Positions 1 to 9,383 are shown, counted from the first letter of the stretch. The stretch: DNA of 15,044 nt from Amoeboradix gromovi (GCA_018985225.1 JADGIF010000199.1:1-15044), one strand, 5' to 3'. Notes: a model not told the origin generated them from the letters alone. Made by a program: numbers and translations.

Positions 1-651
1 CCACTGCTAGTCAATGCAAATGATGCATCCCTTTCTAGCTGTGTAAAGGATGGACTTTATAACCAAAGTACCAGCTATTTTACTTCCACCATGGAAATTA
101 CCAGCTCAGTAAATGCAGCTAGCTCTGTATCAGATAATTCATCAGCTACTTTGGAGAGTACAGCACTGTCATTAACAGGCACCCTAGACCTAAGCAAATC
201 AACCGACTACAAAGAAACCTTGCAAAGTGTTTCTATGTCGACAGTAGCGACTTTGAGCAAATCGAAAACAGGCACGACAGTAGCCTCTATAGATACGGTC
301 TCGGCAGTCGATGAATCACTCGAGTCTATCCTCAGATCGAGATCCTTGCGAATAAGATCAAGGCAGCAGAGCGCAACAGGCACTGCGCGGTACTCCTCAA
401 TGACACCAGACGTTGTTTACAGCAACACGCTGCAGGCTGAGTTCATCTTTTACACTCTGGAAAAGTACAGGATTGATTTCCGATTGACTTACTATACAGC
501 TGGAAGATGCGTGCTTAGCACGATGGTTGCTCTAGCAGTGCTCTACTACACACCATTTACACGAAGTATAAGAAACTGGAGACAGCGTAAAAATAAAAGT
601 AGCAATAGCGAAAAGAACGGAAATGACAAACCCTTTAAGTCAATATTTTGA
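1..651 (+). CDS. Ser/Thr-rich putative membrane protein, 5' end outside window
   Basis: I do not recognise the family. The frame is open from base 1, so the true start is probably upstream; the first visible ATG is at 91 and the TGA stop is at 649-651. The first two thirds are dominated by Ser, Thr and Ala, as in O-glycosylated wall or surface proteins. A stretch rich in Arg and Ser follows, then one moderately hydrophobic segment around residues 142-157 counted from the ATG at 91 (Val-Leu-Ser-Thr-Met-Val-Ala-Leu-Ala-Val-Leu), then a tail rich in Arg, Lys and Asn. This order (Ser/Thr ectodomain, single span, basic tail) resembles fungal surface sensors or adhesins, but that is inference from composition only. 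Signal peptide and N-terminal domains would lie outside the window. The C-terminus may differ if the reading continues into the next open frame by splicing. Confidence 0.5.
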   Translation, partial: PLLVNANDASLSSCVKDGLYNQSTSYFTSTMEITSSVNAASSVSDNSSATLESTALSLTGTLDLSKSTDYKETLQSVSMSTVATLSKSKTGTTVASIDTVSAVDESLESILRSRSLRIRSRQQSATGTARYSSMTPDVVYSNTLQAEFIFYTLEKYRIDFRLTYYTAGRCVLSTMVALAVLYYTPFTRSIRNWRQRKNKSSNSEKNGNDKPFKSIF

Positions 652-656
652 ATAGT

Positions 657-905
657 AAATCTTGCATTCATCAGGCATCTTTAATACACTTGAACATTCT
701 GAATGAAGTTCTTCAGCGTGGTTCTCAGCAGCGATTAGGATTCTTCCTGTCCAAAATTACAATTGCGGATAGAACATTCGAGCCTCAGCATTTGGGGCTT
801 TTAGCTTTAGTAGCATATTTCGTAGTTTTTTTGTTGTATCGCTATGTTTGGCATGAGCAGGAGGCTACCTTTCAATGCTCGAATATAGCATTAATATTGC
901 ATTAA
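657..905 (+). other. open frame with one membrane span, possible last exon of preceding gene
   Basis: This frame follows the stop of the preceding gene, contains no ATG before its TAA at 903-905, and encodes one convincing hydrophobic span (LGLLALVAYFVVFLLYRYVW) near its end. A GT-AG stretch of 17 nt (639-655, ending in AATAG) would join the preceding frame to this one in phase and skip the TGA at 649. That candidate does not match the GTA start and A-at-14 pattern of the four confident 19-nt introns, so I treat the link as unproven. Chance is a realistic alternative. Confidence 0.25.
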
Positions 906-3856
906 ATCATTGAGCATAATAGTCTAATTGTACTAAATATATCAAAATGTTAATCCAAAGTAATTCGAAACTCTTCAGAAGATTTTTGACTCGATTTTTT
1001 GCAGCTCTTTTAACAAATAGGATCCAGAATGTTATGGTATAAATTTATTTAAGCATTTCACAACGCAGCTTACGTTAAATATTAGATGTAAAACCTCAGA
1101 TAGAAACACTTGCTCAAGTCGAGAATATAAAATTTGAACAGGTGCACTCAGCATGGGCTTTTTCCAATTTTAATTTCATGACAATTATTTACGAGACGAA
1201 GCATGTTTGGCAACTTTTAGTGCCACGAAAATACATCTCAACAGTTGCCGCTGATGGACGAGTACAAAGAACGGCAAGGACAAAATATCTCAGGTGTATC
1301 TCTAATTTGGCAAAAACTCTTGTACATATACTCAAGGTAATAGAGTAGCCACAATTGGTAGCTTTATGCAATTATCTCATAGGTGGTAATGATCATACCT
1401 GTTGAAAGTCATTCTGTAGTAAATGTTGCTTTTGATTGTAGAGATATCAAGGTTTTGAGAAATAAAACGATTTCCGTAACTTTGTCATTTTTCTCTCAGT
1501 TGGCTTTTCACCACTTAATATGGGTGCAGTTGATGCTGGCGCCACCGAATTAACTGAAACATTCGTTATGTCTTGTGCCGTAAGACCATTCTGTGAAAAC
1601 GAATCAGAGTGCAAAATCGTTTTAAAATATGACGGACAGATGTGAATCAGTTGAGAGTCATCCCAATGAATAAAAGTAATCGCGCCTCTGGATCAAACAA
1701 GTCCAAAGTATTCATCAAGCCAGTTGATATTTAATTTTTGCAAGTCTTTGGATCGCAGAGTCCTATTACAAAGCTAGTATAACTGATCTTCAAAGGTTCC
1801 CCCCACCCTATGGAGAAAAACAGGTTTTTATGAAAGGGTCTTTCTTTTCTAGATGTTTCTCATACTAATGATATTCCTAGGTTAGGATTGTAACTAAATG
1901 ACCTGAGTCTCTCCCAAACAAAAAGACTCTGGAGAGTCTAAGCTGAAAATGCATATTATTTGAGCATGATCTCTGTATCTTATTCACTGATATTATTGCA
2001 GATATTAAAATCTTGTTATTATCATTTTTACTTTAAAAGCACCGCGATTTTAAATTGAAAGCCTTCATTAACCAGTAGAGTGTATTATTTGAATCTTAAG
2101 ATCTAATAAAGAAACAACTCTTATCATGACATGCTTCGTTGATTTTTTTTGAAATTGGTATTAAAATGTATATCTCCTAGTATACTAAGAAATGCCAAAA
2201 GTGAAATCTAAACACCTTGATCTATTGTGACGCATCTCTCAGCGTCTTCTGGATTTTAAAGTGATCTTGAAAAGATTCCTTTTTGGCTCTAGTACATTAT
2301 TCCAAAACAGTTCTGTTTCAAATAGAATGGCGATCTGAATAACACACTCTTGAGACCTTCTGATTCGTTTGAATCAACAAGATGTTTAACCATGACATCT
2401 CAGGAATAGAATTTATAAAATGCTCTCAATTAAATCTCTTTCAGCTAATTGTTCTCCTCTACTAATTATTTATATCATTCGCAGTAGAGTTACTCGTTGG
2501 CTTACAAAATTCTAGCAGAGTAAGACGACGCGAATCTTAGAGTAGACATGGTCATGTGTCCAAAATCTTATTCCAAAGCAAGAGATAGATAATTAAAGTA
2601 CATAGTCGGTTCTTATGATTATGGTATCGGTAACAATTTATTTGTTTCTCACATCATCTTTTCGCATTGCCGCTTTTCTAAATCATATTCACACTAAGAT
2701 TCCGTTCAAGACTCTTAGCATAATACAGCATTCTCACTTCATCGAAGCAGGATAATATGCTACTTCTTTATTTATTATTGTGGTGCAAATAACTTGTTGC
2801 CACCTCTAGTAAAGTTTTGATGATTAATTCCGTCAACTTCCAAAAAACATTCTATTTAACCTTTTCAATAGCCGACAAACTCTATGTCATCTTCTCTTTG
2901 AGCGAAGACAGCATAACTCCACTTTCCGCTATATCTCCTTTCCTCGTCAAAATCAGTTTTCTTTAAAATCCAAAATTTCGAAGAAACTGGAAATTCCACT
3001 CACTTAGTTGCAGCTGCTGCTCGCGCTTCAAATACGCTTAGACGTATTGAATATGAATGTATATATTTCCCGGTACATACTCCCTGATGCAGTGTGCCCG
3101 CTATTTGCCTCTAACTGAACAATTCAATCTCTTTAGTGAGTTAGGTGACTAGGAAGTGGTTAGGCGAAGCATAGATTTGTCCTCCAACATCTTTTTTGTT
3201 TATCGGATGCTACTTTGGCAAATATGATGGTCTCTTTGAGGAAGTGGCGTAGGTGTGAAGAGATTACCAAATAGCTTGTAAATGGTACATCAATTCCTTT
3301 TTGGTGCTGAGAGACAAGGGATAGGATTTGTGAAAGTGCTCTACATATACCAGTGATATACATTTGAGATATTTGGGATGAGACAATTTTATACACATTT
3401 GCAACTGATGAAAACAAAGATTGACGAAGTTTTGTGAGGTTCAAAAAGGGTAGAAAGAGATAACATTGGAAATGTATAGCACGCCTAATCACAATAAATT
3501 GTTTACTCAAATAAGATCGAGAGCTTATCCTACTTTGAGTATAACAGAAGTCTTGGTCAATTGCTAGTGAGCATAACCTTCTCTAGAAGCTCTGTCAAGC
3601 GAATCTAGATCTTGAATGTGTTACTTTTTACCTTTCTATTAAATATTTATTATTGCTTTTTTACAGCTAATTATTCTTTGTTTATGGATAGTTAGATTAA
3701 TTATTCCGAGCGTCATGAACTTATCGTATAATAGCAACATCATGCAAAAAATAAGCTCATTTCTTAGCACATGACCCTAATTCATTGATTTCCTCTAGTC
3801 TGATTTTATAAAACCCGACTGATGACTCTAAAACATTTTCATCAAAAACTTTCAAT
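906..3856. other. gene-poor stretch, almost 3 kb
   Basis: No recognisable protein family, tRNA, rRNA or small nuclear RNA was found here. All frames are broken often, and testing GT-AG stretches of 17-23 nt by eye did not reconnect any familiar protein. It includes one long unidentified minus-strand frame (3160-3582) and a small hairpin at 3031-3048 (AATACG/CGTATT arms). For a window whose genes otherwise sit 90-205 bp apart within runs, this gap is unusually large. Confidence 0.6.
3160..3582 (-). other. unassigned long open frame, possible exon or decaying gene
   Basis: The minus strand is open for about 140 codons from just after a stop at 3583-3585 to a TAA at 3160-3162. There is no ATG near its start; the first in-frame ATG lies well inside, within the residues Ser-Gln-Met-Tyr-Ile-Thr-Gly. 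The translation is rich in Leu, Ile, Ser and Phe with several helix-like stretches and ends in a basic, Cys-containing tail. I recognise no family. With roughly 7 percent stop codons expected in DNA this AT-rich, a run this long should be uncommon in 3 kb, so it may be an exon of a gene whose other exons I cannot place, or a remnant. Confidence 0.25.
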
Positions 3857-5177
3857 ATGTTTTTAAGCGTCTCATTTTTAACATTAGCAAGCATAGTGAC
3901 TTGGTTTGGTGGGTTAAAAAATTACGTCAATCTCGTTCTGAGTATAGTTTTCCGTGATAAATTTTTATTGGATCCCAGCCAAGCTACCTTGTTGAAAACT
4001 ATTGCCAAACAACCATGGAATATGAAATTGCTATTCGGCATATTAATGGATTTAAAGCCTGCGCCTAAAGTCTACTTAATCATGGCAAACTTAATTGGGT
4101 GCTGTGGATTATATGGGATAGTAAATAGTCAAGATCCTATCCAATTGACACTATCTATGCTTGGTCTTAATCTAGGTGGTGCTTTAGCTTCAGTTGTTAT
4201 GGGTGGTGAAATGATTAAATGGACAAATCTTAGCCTTAATTCCCGTGTTTTTAATACCCAAGTCCAGAGCAGTACATCGATAGCGTTTGCAATTGGAGGT
4301 ATAATAAGCTCTTTATTAGGCGGATATGTAGTCAAAACTTATGGCCCATACTACTTCATAATGGGATTGATACCTTTTTCTTTTTTTGTGATGATTGCTT
4401 CTTTACTGTATAAATCAATTGATAGCCAGCCAACACCATTTCGTCAAATTCATTCGAAACTGAAGCTGGTGTTCTCTGCATTTTTCTCGCCTGCAATAAT
4501 TCGTCCAATGTTGTTTTTGTTAATTCAAAATGCTTCCAGTATATCCATAAACGAAGGAATGACTTATTTTCGACTTTCTATAGGTATGGATGCTCAAATA
4601 CTAGGATATGCAGATACTTTCTCTTTTTTTGGAATGGCCATTGGATCGTGGTTGTTCCAAAGGTATTTAACAATGTCAAATATCAGAAGTGTAGTTATAT
4701 GGACCACAGTTGGTATTGAATATTAACTTAGTATCCGGCATTATAGCAATGACTGACTTGGTTCAATTTAAAAGATGGAACTTATACTTTATGAGTGACT
4801 TGTCACTTTTAATAATTTACAACATCTTATTGAGCATTTTGGCAAGAATAAGTGGATTGCCATTGCTAATATATTGTGCTACAGTCTGTCCAAGCTCGAT
4901 TGAAAATAGTCTGTATGCGTTTATGATGTCGTGGATAAACACTACAGCAGATATTGGATCTTTTGTTGGTAGCTGGTTGCTAAAAGAGTACGATATAACA
5001 CCGCATCAGTTTGTAGGACTGGATAAGCTAATTGTGTTGAGAACATTGTTGATATTAATCCCACTATTGGCTTTGGGACTGCTACCAAACGAACAGGCAA
5101 CAACTGAAGAATTGGAATCCTTGTTGGCTGAGGATGATAGGATAGAAGAGAAAGAAAAGAAATGGATCGAAAAGTAA
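3857..5177 (+). CDS. folate-biopterin transporter (FBT/BT1) family membrane protein, two exons
   Basis: CDS is 3857-4712 joined to 4732-5177, 433 residues. This is a major-facilitator-type protein of the FBT (BT1) family, whose characterised members move folates or pterins across membranes; the substrate here is unknown. Supporting residues are the family pattern Pro-Trp-x-x-Lys-x-x-x-Gly-x-x-x-Asp at 53-65, the second-half segment with RPMLFLLIQNAS and FYF-like residues near 217-240, and Cys-Pro-Ser-Ser-x-Glu-x-x-x-Tyr-Ala-x-x-Met-Ser at 338-352. About ten to twelve hydrophobic spans are visible, followed by a Glu/Lys-rich cytosolic tail. The ATG at 3857 is favoured because the in-frame stop at 3809 is followed by no AG acceptor before it. 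The intron at 4713-4731 is needed; without it the frame stops at once. The N-terminus before the first span is very short for the family. Confidence 0.85.
4713..4731 (+). other. 19-nt intron in the transporter gene
   Basis: Sequence GTATTGAATATTAACTTAG, phase 1. Removing it joins two frames into one transporter, making a Val codon at the junction and continuing directly into family-conserved sequence. Retention causes a stop at 4724-4726. It contains a TTAAC branch-like motif with the A at position 14, five bases before the terminal G. Confidence 0.88.
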
Positions 5178-5221
5178 ATATATTTATGATAACTGTGAGT
5201 TTAATTAACAACATACTAGAA

Positions 5222-5227
5222 AATAAA
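5222..5227 (+). terminator. poly(A) signal AATAAA after transporter gene
   Basis: AATAAA lies 45 nt after the TAA of the transporter, in an A/T-rich stretch, and before the kinase gene starts. Assigned by sequence and position only. Confidence 0.5.
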
Positions 5228-5382
5228 AATTTATTTCTTGCCATTGTAAAGATGAAGAAAATAGAGTAATAAAACGGAAAAGAGCTAGCAATAGGATGTG
5301 GACGAAAGCCCTATCTAGAAAAAGTCCATTTTGAGTCCATGTAATATGCCTTGGTGGCTGTGAAACATTTCAATTCTTTTAA

Positions 5383-6554
5383 ATGGGTTGTTCTGGATCC
5401 AAAGAAAATTATGATGGAGAAATAGAACTATCACATTTTGAATTGATGAGAAGCGTAGGAAAAGGTAAAATGTATTTATGTAGGCGCGTTTGGTAAAGTA
5501 AGAGTAGTTCAACATAAAAAAGATAAAAAATTATACGCTTTAAAGTACATCAACAAGGCTAAATGCATTAAAATGAAAGCGGTTGATAATATTATTCAAG
5601 AGCGCAGATTACTGGAAGAAGTAGAATTTCCATTAATAGTAAATTTAAGATTTGCTTTTCAGGATGATGAGAACCTATTCATGGTTCTTGATTTGATGCT
5701 GGGTGGGGATATAAGATTCCATTTAGATAGGCAAGGCAGTTTGAAAGAAGATGTCGCTCTGTTTATAGTTGCAGAGGTTGCGTTAGCTCTTAATTATCTG
5801 CATACCCATTCCATTATTCATCGTGATTTAAAACCAGACAATGTATTGCTGGATGAAAAAGGACATGCGCATCTTACTGACTTCAACATCGCTGTCTATA
5901 TGAAGCCTAATAAACTATTAACGAGTGTTGCTGGATCCATGGCATATATGGCTCCAGAAATACTAGCAAAGCAAGGATATAATCATAGTGTGGATTACTG
6001 GTCTCTGGGTGTCATGGCTTATGAATTTCTATTTGGTAAACGACCATTTCGAGGTAAATCAAATGACGCACTTACTCATGCGATTCTTCATGATCCACTG
6101 CATTTGCCAGATAATGCAAATCAACACGTTAGTCAGGAATGTATAGAGTTTCTCAAAAAAATTATTGTGCGAGATGTAAAGACTAGAATTGGATGCACAG
6201 GATTTGAAAAATTAAAAATGGAGCCGTGGGTTAAAAATTGCAAATGGGATGAAATGTCACGCAAAGAATGTCCAGCACCGTTTATTCCGGATGTAATTTT
6301 AACTAACTTAGTCTAAAAGACCAAACTTTGATGCCACGCATGAGCTGGAGGAATTATTACTAGAGGAAAACCCGCTCAAACAAAAGAAGAAGTCAAAGAA
6401 ACCATTGGCGGCACCTACCAAGGAACATCAGTCTATGGTTGACCAGTTTATCACTTTAGATTATACCAAACCACAAACAAAGCAGATGCTTGACAAAACA
6501 GAATTTGCAGATCTACCGGTAGTTTATGATGTAACTGCGAAGCCTGATGCCTAA
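5383..6554 (+). CDS. STK32: STK32 (YANK)-like AGC serine/threonine kinase, three exons
   Basis: CDS is 5383-5464, 5484-6292 and 6312-6554, 377 residues. The protein begins Met-Gly-Cys-Ser-Gly-Ser-Lys, a strong N-myristoylation signal with Cys3 available for palmitoylation, as in animal STK32 kinases, so membrane attachment is likely. Kinase features: glycine loop GKGAFGKV at 26-33, Lys48, Glu67, HRDLKPDN at 140-147, metal-binding Asp160 within DFN rather than DFG, and APE at 184-186. Asn after Asp-Phe is typical of the STK32 group. The C-terminal extension, supplied by exon 3, has the family-like run of an acidic HELEELLLEENPL followed by a Lys-rich patch. The ATG is directly preceded by an in-frame TAA. 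Both introns are 19 nt; the first interrupts the glycine loop and splicing restores it exactly. Targets in fungi are not known to me. Confidence 0.93.
5465..5483 (+). other. 19-nt intron 1 in the kinase gene
   Basis: Sequence GTAAAATGTATTTATGTAG, phase 1, splitting the second Gly codon of the glycine-rich loop. Splicing yields the canonical GKGAFGKV; retention shifts the frame and gives a stop (TAA at 5493-5495) soon after. Confidence 0.93.
6293..6311 (+). other. 19-nt intron 2 in the kinase gene
   Basis: Sequence GTAATTTTAACTAACTTAG, phase 0, with a perfect CTAAC branch-like motif whose A is at position 14. Splicing joins the catalytic domain to the conserved STK32 C-terminal extension; retention gives a TAA at 6314-6316, three bases past the acceptor. 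Confidence 0.92.
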
Positions 6555-6558
6555 TAAA
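6553..6558 (+). terminator. poly(A) signal overlapping kinase stop codon
   Basis: AATAAA shares two bases with the TAA stop at 6552-6554. Confidence 0.5.
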
Positions 6559-6668
6559 TAATGTATTACAACTAATTTAATTTATTTAACCTAACAAAAT
6601 ACCGAAAGGAGAATATTCGAAATAAGCACGTGAAATAAATAACAAAAAAACAGGAATTGTAAATAAAT

Positions 6669-7433
6669 ATGGGTCGTGTTATTCGAGTTCAACGTAAGGG
6701 AGCTGGAAGTATATTTACTGCACACACAAAGCACAGAAAGGGTGCTGCCAAAATGCGAAAATTAGATTTTGCTGAAAGAAATGGATATCTAACAGGAACT
6801 GTAACTGAAATTATTCACGATCCTGGTCGAGGAGCTCCATTAGCTAAAGTAAAGTTTAGAAATCCATATAAATATAAAATTGATCATGAATTAATGGTAG
6901 CTGCAGAAGGAATGTTTGCAGGGCAAAAGATTAATGTTGGAAAGAAAGCACAACTAACTGTTGGTAACATTTTACCGCTTGGTGTTATGCCAGAGGGTTC
7001 TATTATCTGTAACGTTGAAGAAAGACAGGGAGATAGAGGCAAATATGCCAGAGCTTCTGGTAACTATGCGCAAATTATTGGACACACTGAAGAAGGTACT
7101 ACTAGAATTAAGCTGCCAAGTGGCTCTAAAAAAATCATCTCATCTAACTGTAGAGCTATGGTTGGATTAGTTGCTGGTGGGGGTCGTATTGATAAGCCTA
7201 TGTTGAAAGCTGGTAGAAAGCATCATTTAATGAAGAGAAAGAGAAACTGCTGGCCTAAGACTCGTGGTGTAGCCATGAATCCTGTTGACCATCCTCATGG
7301 TGGTGGTAATCATCAACACATTGGTCATGCTTCCACTATTAGTAGAGAGGCTTGTCCTGGTCAAAAGGTTGGACTCATCGCTGCTAGAAGAACTGGTTTA
7401 TTACGTGGATCTAAGAAATTGTTGGAAAAATAA
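6669..7433 (+). CDS. RPL2: large-subunit ribosomal protein uL2 (RPL8/yeast RPL2)
   Basis: An uninterrupted 254-residue protein, the same length as yeast Rpl2. uL2 is a core 60S protein that contacts the peptidyl transferase centre and intersubunit bridges. The N-terminus [16 protein letters not shown], the central [14 protein letters not shown] segment, the LPSGSKK stretch and the near-terminal [18 protein letters not shown] loop are all family hallmarks; the conserved His in that loop is present. The C-terminus ends in the usual basic [14 protein letters not shown] run. An in-frame TAA at 6660-6662 just upstream makes the ATG at 6669 the only sensible start. It lies 114 bp after the kinase stop and 179 bp before the methyltransferase, in the same direction, each presumably with its own promoter. 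No intron is seen, which differs from many fungal ribosomal protein genes. Confidence 0.98.
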   Translation: MGRVIRVQRKGAGSIFTAHTKHRKGAAKMRKLDFAERNGYLTGTVTEIIHDPGRGAPLAKVKFRNPYKYKIDHELMVAAEGMFAGQKINVGKKAQLTVGNILPLGVMPEGSIICNVEERQGDRGKYARASGNYAQIIGHTEEGTTRIKLPSGSKKIISSNCRAMVGLVAGGGRIDKPMLKAGRKHHLMKRKRNCWPKTRGVAMNPVDHPHGGGNHQHIGHASTISREACPGQKVGLIAARRTGLLRGSKKLLEK

Positions 7434-7434
7434 A
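7429..7434 (+). terminator. poly(A) signal overlapping uL2 stop codon
   Basis: AATAAA contains the whole TAA stop (7431-7433); the last codon supplies its first two A bases. Confidence 0.45.
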
Positions 7435-7612
7435 TATTCTTGCTTTACTACAGGTCTTTGCTAATGATAATCTACAGTATTAAGATTTTTGCCTTCGTAT
7501 CAGACACGCTACTCTAAGCCACTCTCTTTGTTTTTCCACTCACATCTTGTATTTCCGGTTACGAGTTGTAGTACTGAGGATATAAAGGAGCATTTACAAA
7601 ACAAGGTACATA

Positions 7613-8407
7613 ATGTCTGAAATTTTAACGCTGCAATTAGATTGCATAGATGAGAAAGATATAGACAAATACATTGAGATATTAAATACCAGCGACCACT
7701 GGCCATCCTCTAGATATCTGATAAAACTGTTTAAACCTTTCGTTCACATGGAAAAGGTTATGGAGGTGTATTGCAAACTGTGCGCTCAATCTGTTGACTA
7801 CACACATTACATGGTAAACATGCATCTGATTATTAAAAACAGCCCCAACTTTATATCTTGTGGGTCTACAGGGCTATCTACTTGGGGAGGTTCCCAGTGG
7901 ATGTTGGATTTTGTCCAGAATCAGGATATCAAGAACAAAGCAGTAGTCGAACTAGGATGCGGTACCGGTTTGTTGGGAATCGGCTGTCTGAAGCTGGCTG
8001 AGAAAGTGTATTTTACAGATTGCAATTCCCAGGTTTTGGATTTATGCAAAGAAAACATTTTACTCAATGCCGATAGAGTCAATAATAAATCTTATGAGCT
8101 GTGCATCTTAGACTGGACGATAATAAACTCGTTGCAAGATACTGAAATCGATATTAATCAGGATTTATGTGTTGTAATGGCTGATGTCATCTTTGACGTT
8201 GATATAATACCCGATATAATCCGTGTTGTCACGCTGTTTAAAGCCAGAAACATTCCCGTATACATGGGATACAGTATTAGAAACAAAGACACCTTCAACA
8301 AGTTTATGTCTGCTGCAAAGAATCCTAAAATAGTGTACTCGTTTACCCCCAAACACTTTAATCACTTCAATAAGATATGTTCAGAGTTTGTTGTTGTTTC
8401 ACTTTGA
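7613..8407 (+). CDS. EFM3: EEF2KMT/FAM86 (yeast Efm3)-like protein-lysine methyltransferase
   Basis: A 264-residue, intron-free protein ending in TGA. It is a class I SAM-dependent methyltransferase of the METTL21/FAM86 group. The SAM motif ELGCGTGLLG is at 113-122, an acidic FTDC at 134-137 matches motif II with the following N-S-x-V-L and NILLN as in FAM86 proteins, and LDW at 166-168 and ADVIFD at 190-195 are further group motifs. The N-terminal part, with HWPSSRYLIKLF at 29-40, resembles the N-terminal domain specific to the eEF2-lysine methyltransferases, and TGLSTWGGSQ before motif I fits too. The expected role is trimethylation of a lysine in elongation factor 2 in the cytosol. Specificity is inferred from these segments; another member of the METTL21 group is the main alternative. 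Confidence 0.85.
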   Translation: MSEILTLQLDCIDEKDIDKYIEILNTSDHWPSSRYLIKLFKPFVHMEKVMEVYCKLCAQSVDYTHYMVNMHLIIKNSPNFISCGSTGLSTWGGSQWMLDFVQNQDIKNKAVVELGCGTGLLGIGCLKLAEKVYFTDCNSQVLDLCKENILLNADRVNNKSYELCILDWTIINSLQDTEIDINQDLCVVMADVIFDVDIIPDIIRVVTLFKARNIPVYMGYSIRNKDTFNKFMSAAKNPKIVYSFTPKHFNHFNKICSEFVVVSL

Positions 8408-8433
8408 CAAATTGGCAGCTATTAATTTTGTAG

Positions 8434-8439
8434 AATAAA
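8434..8439 (+). terminator. poly(A) signal after methyltransferase gene
   Basis: AATAAA begins 27 nt after the TGA stop at 8405-8407, the usual arrangement for this signal. Confidence 0.55.
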
Positions 8440-8630
8440 TCATTTATAGAGAATCTGTATATACATTTATACAATTGCGTGACTTTCTAGGTTTCCAAAT
8501 ACCTTAAACACTCGATATCTTCATTTTCGCAAATGGTAAATGGTATCAACAGATTTAATCCTGAACATGTCAAATCTAAAGAAATAGAGATTATATTGCA
8601 GAAATAAATATACACAAGTACATATATCCT

Positions 8631-8755
8631 TATTCAATTCCGCTTCAGGGTAGCCGCAGCGTGCGCAATCACTGTAATGGATTTAATAGCATTGCTAGTT
8701 TCTCTGTGGAAATTCTCGATTTTCTCGGATATTAGGGCTTTAAACGAGGAGCACA
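8631..8755 (+). repeat. diverged dispersed repeat, copy A
   Basis: It aligns, almost without gaps, to 12630-12754 in the same orientation. The best blocks are TATTCAATTCCGCTTCA at the left (two transition differences from copy B), GGATTTAATAGCATTG in the middle and AAATTCTCGATTTTCTCG to the right. By eye the left and right blocks are near 80 percent identical and the middle much lower; many differences are transitions. Function is unknown: a non-coding RNA pair, a mobile-element remnant or a shared regulatory unit are all possible. Confidence 0.5.
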
Positions 8756-9377
8756 GGAAAGTCTAGATAAGAAGGTTAAACCTAGGTGCTTGTTGGTAAT
8801 GTCCAAAAATAGGGGGTTCGATACAGTGTGCAGTTCGTATAATAAACTCATTTTCTAGAACTCCAGCTTACCATCCATTGTTGTGGAAGACAGTTGATTG
8901 CAGCCCGATTGATGCAGTACAAAATATGATAAGAAATATGATCTTTTACGGCATACATGAAATATAAATCTACTTTGTAAAAACTTTGAGACAGCATAGA
9001 TGTAGAATGTCCGTTTGCTTCCATATCCTTTGGCATCGGTTTAATTCTTTAGCCTGCATATCTGTTAGTCGTATTCTTGTGGAAGGCAGATTGTTTCACC
9101 CAAATATCAATACAACTACTTTGAGTTATAAGCAGTATTTCTTACTGCTAGATTACCTTTGCATCTTATCAGCAACAAAAAGAGAAGCTGCAATTGTTGC
9201 GCTATTTAATAAGAGTACATAAAAGTACTCGTTCACACATTTAACAAATGTTGCATGCAACAGCACAGCTCGACCCTAGCTGCAGGCACACACTTTCTCA
9301 GGATTCATGAAGAACGCTGCAATCGCTTTTAACCTCGGAGTGCTGAACAAATAGCAAGCTTATGGATAGCAGATTGA

Positions 9378-9383
9378 TTTATT
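9378..9383 (-). terminator. poly(A) signal abutting carbonic anhydrase stop codon
   Basis: AATAAA on the minus strand follows the TAA stop (9384-9386) with no gap. Confidence 0.5.

Larger units (their letters stand above)
8408..9377. other. gene-poor convergent intergenic region
   Basis: This region separates the + strand run from the - strand run. It contains the methyltransferase poly(A) signal and one copy of a diverged repeat. A frame at 9007-9222 on + would give a 71-residue protein from an ATG, but it shows no recognisable family and such lengths are expected by chance here. No tRNA box pair was found; a GGTTCGATA at about 8815 lacks the rest of a tRNA. Confidence 0.55.

Noticed and set aside
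1142-1371. Overlapping short frames on both strands
   Set aside because: No ATG-supported start on the + strand (GTG), no motif, and mutual overlap suggests noise.
1476-1500. Pyrimidine-rich GTAAC...CTCTCAG stretch resembling a conventional short intron
   Set aside because: No coding frame on either side is joined by removing it.
4710-4735. Apparent frameshift or two separate overlapping transporter genes
   Set aside because: A 19-nt GT-AG intron restores one continuous FBT protein, and the same size solves breaks in two other genes.
8158-8365. Minus-strand frames inside the methyltransferase gene
   Set aside because: Shadows of a well-supported coding frame on the other strand.
8812-8824. 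GGTTCGATA resembling a tRNA B box
   Set aside because: No A box, acceptor stem or anticodon arm at the required distances.
8986-9222. Open frame of 78 codons on +
   Set aside because: Begins with TTG, first ATG at 9007, no recognisable family, and length is within chance expectation for this spacer.
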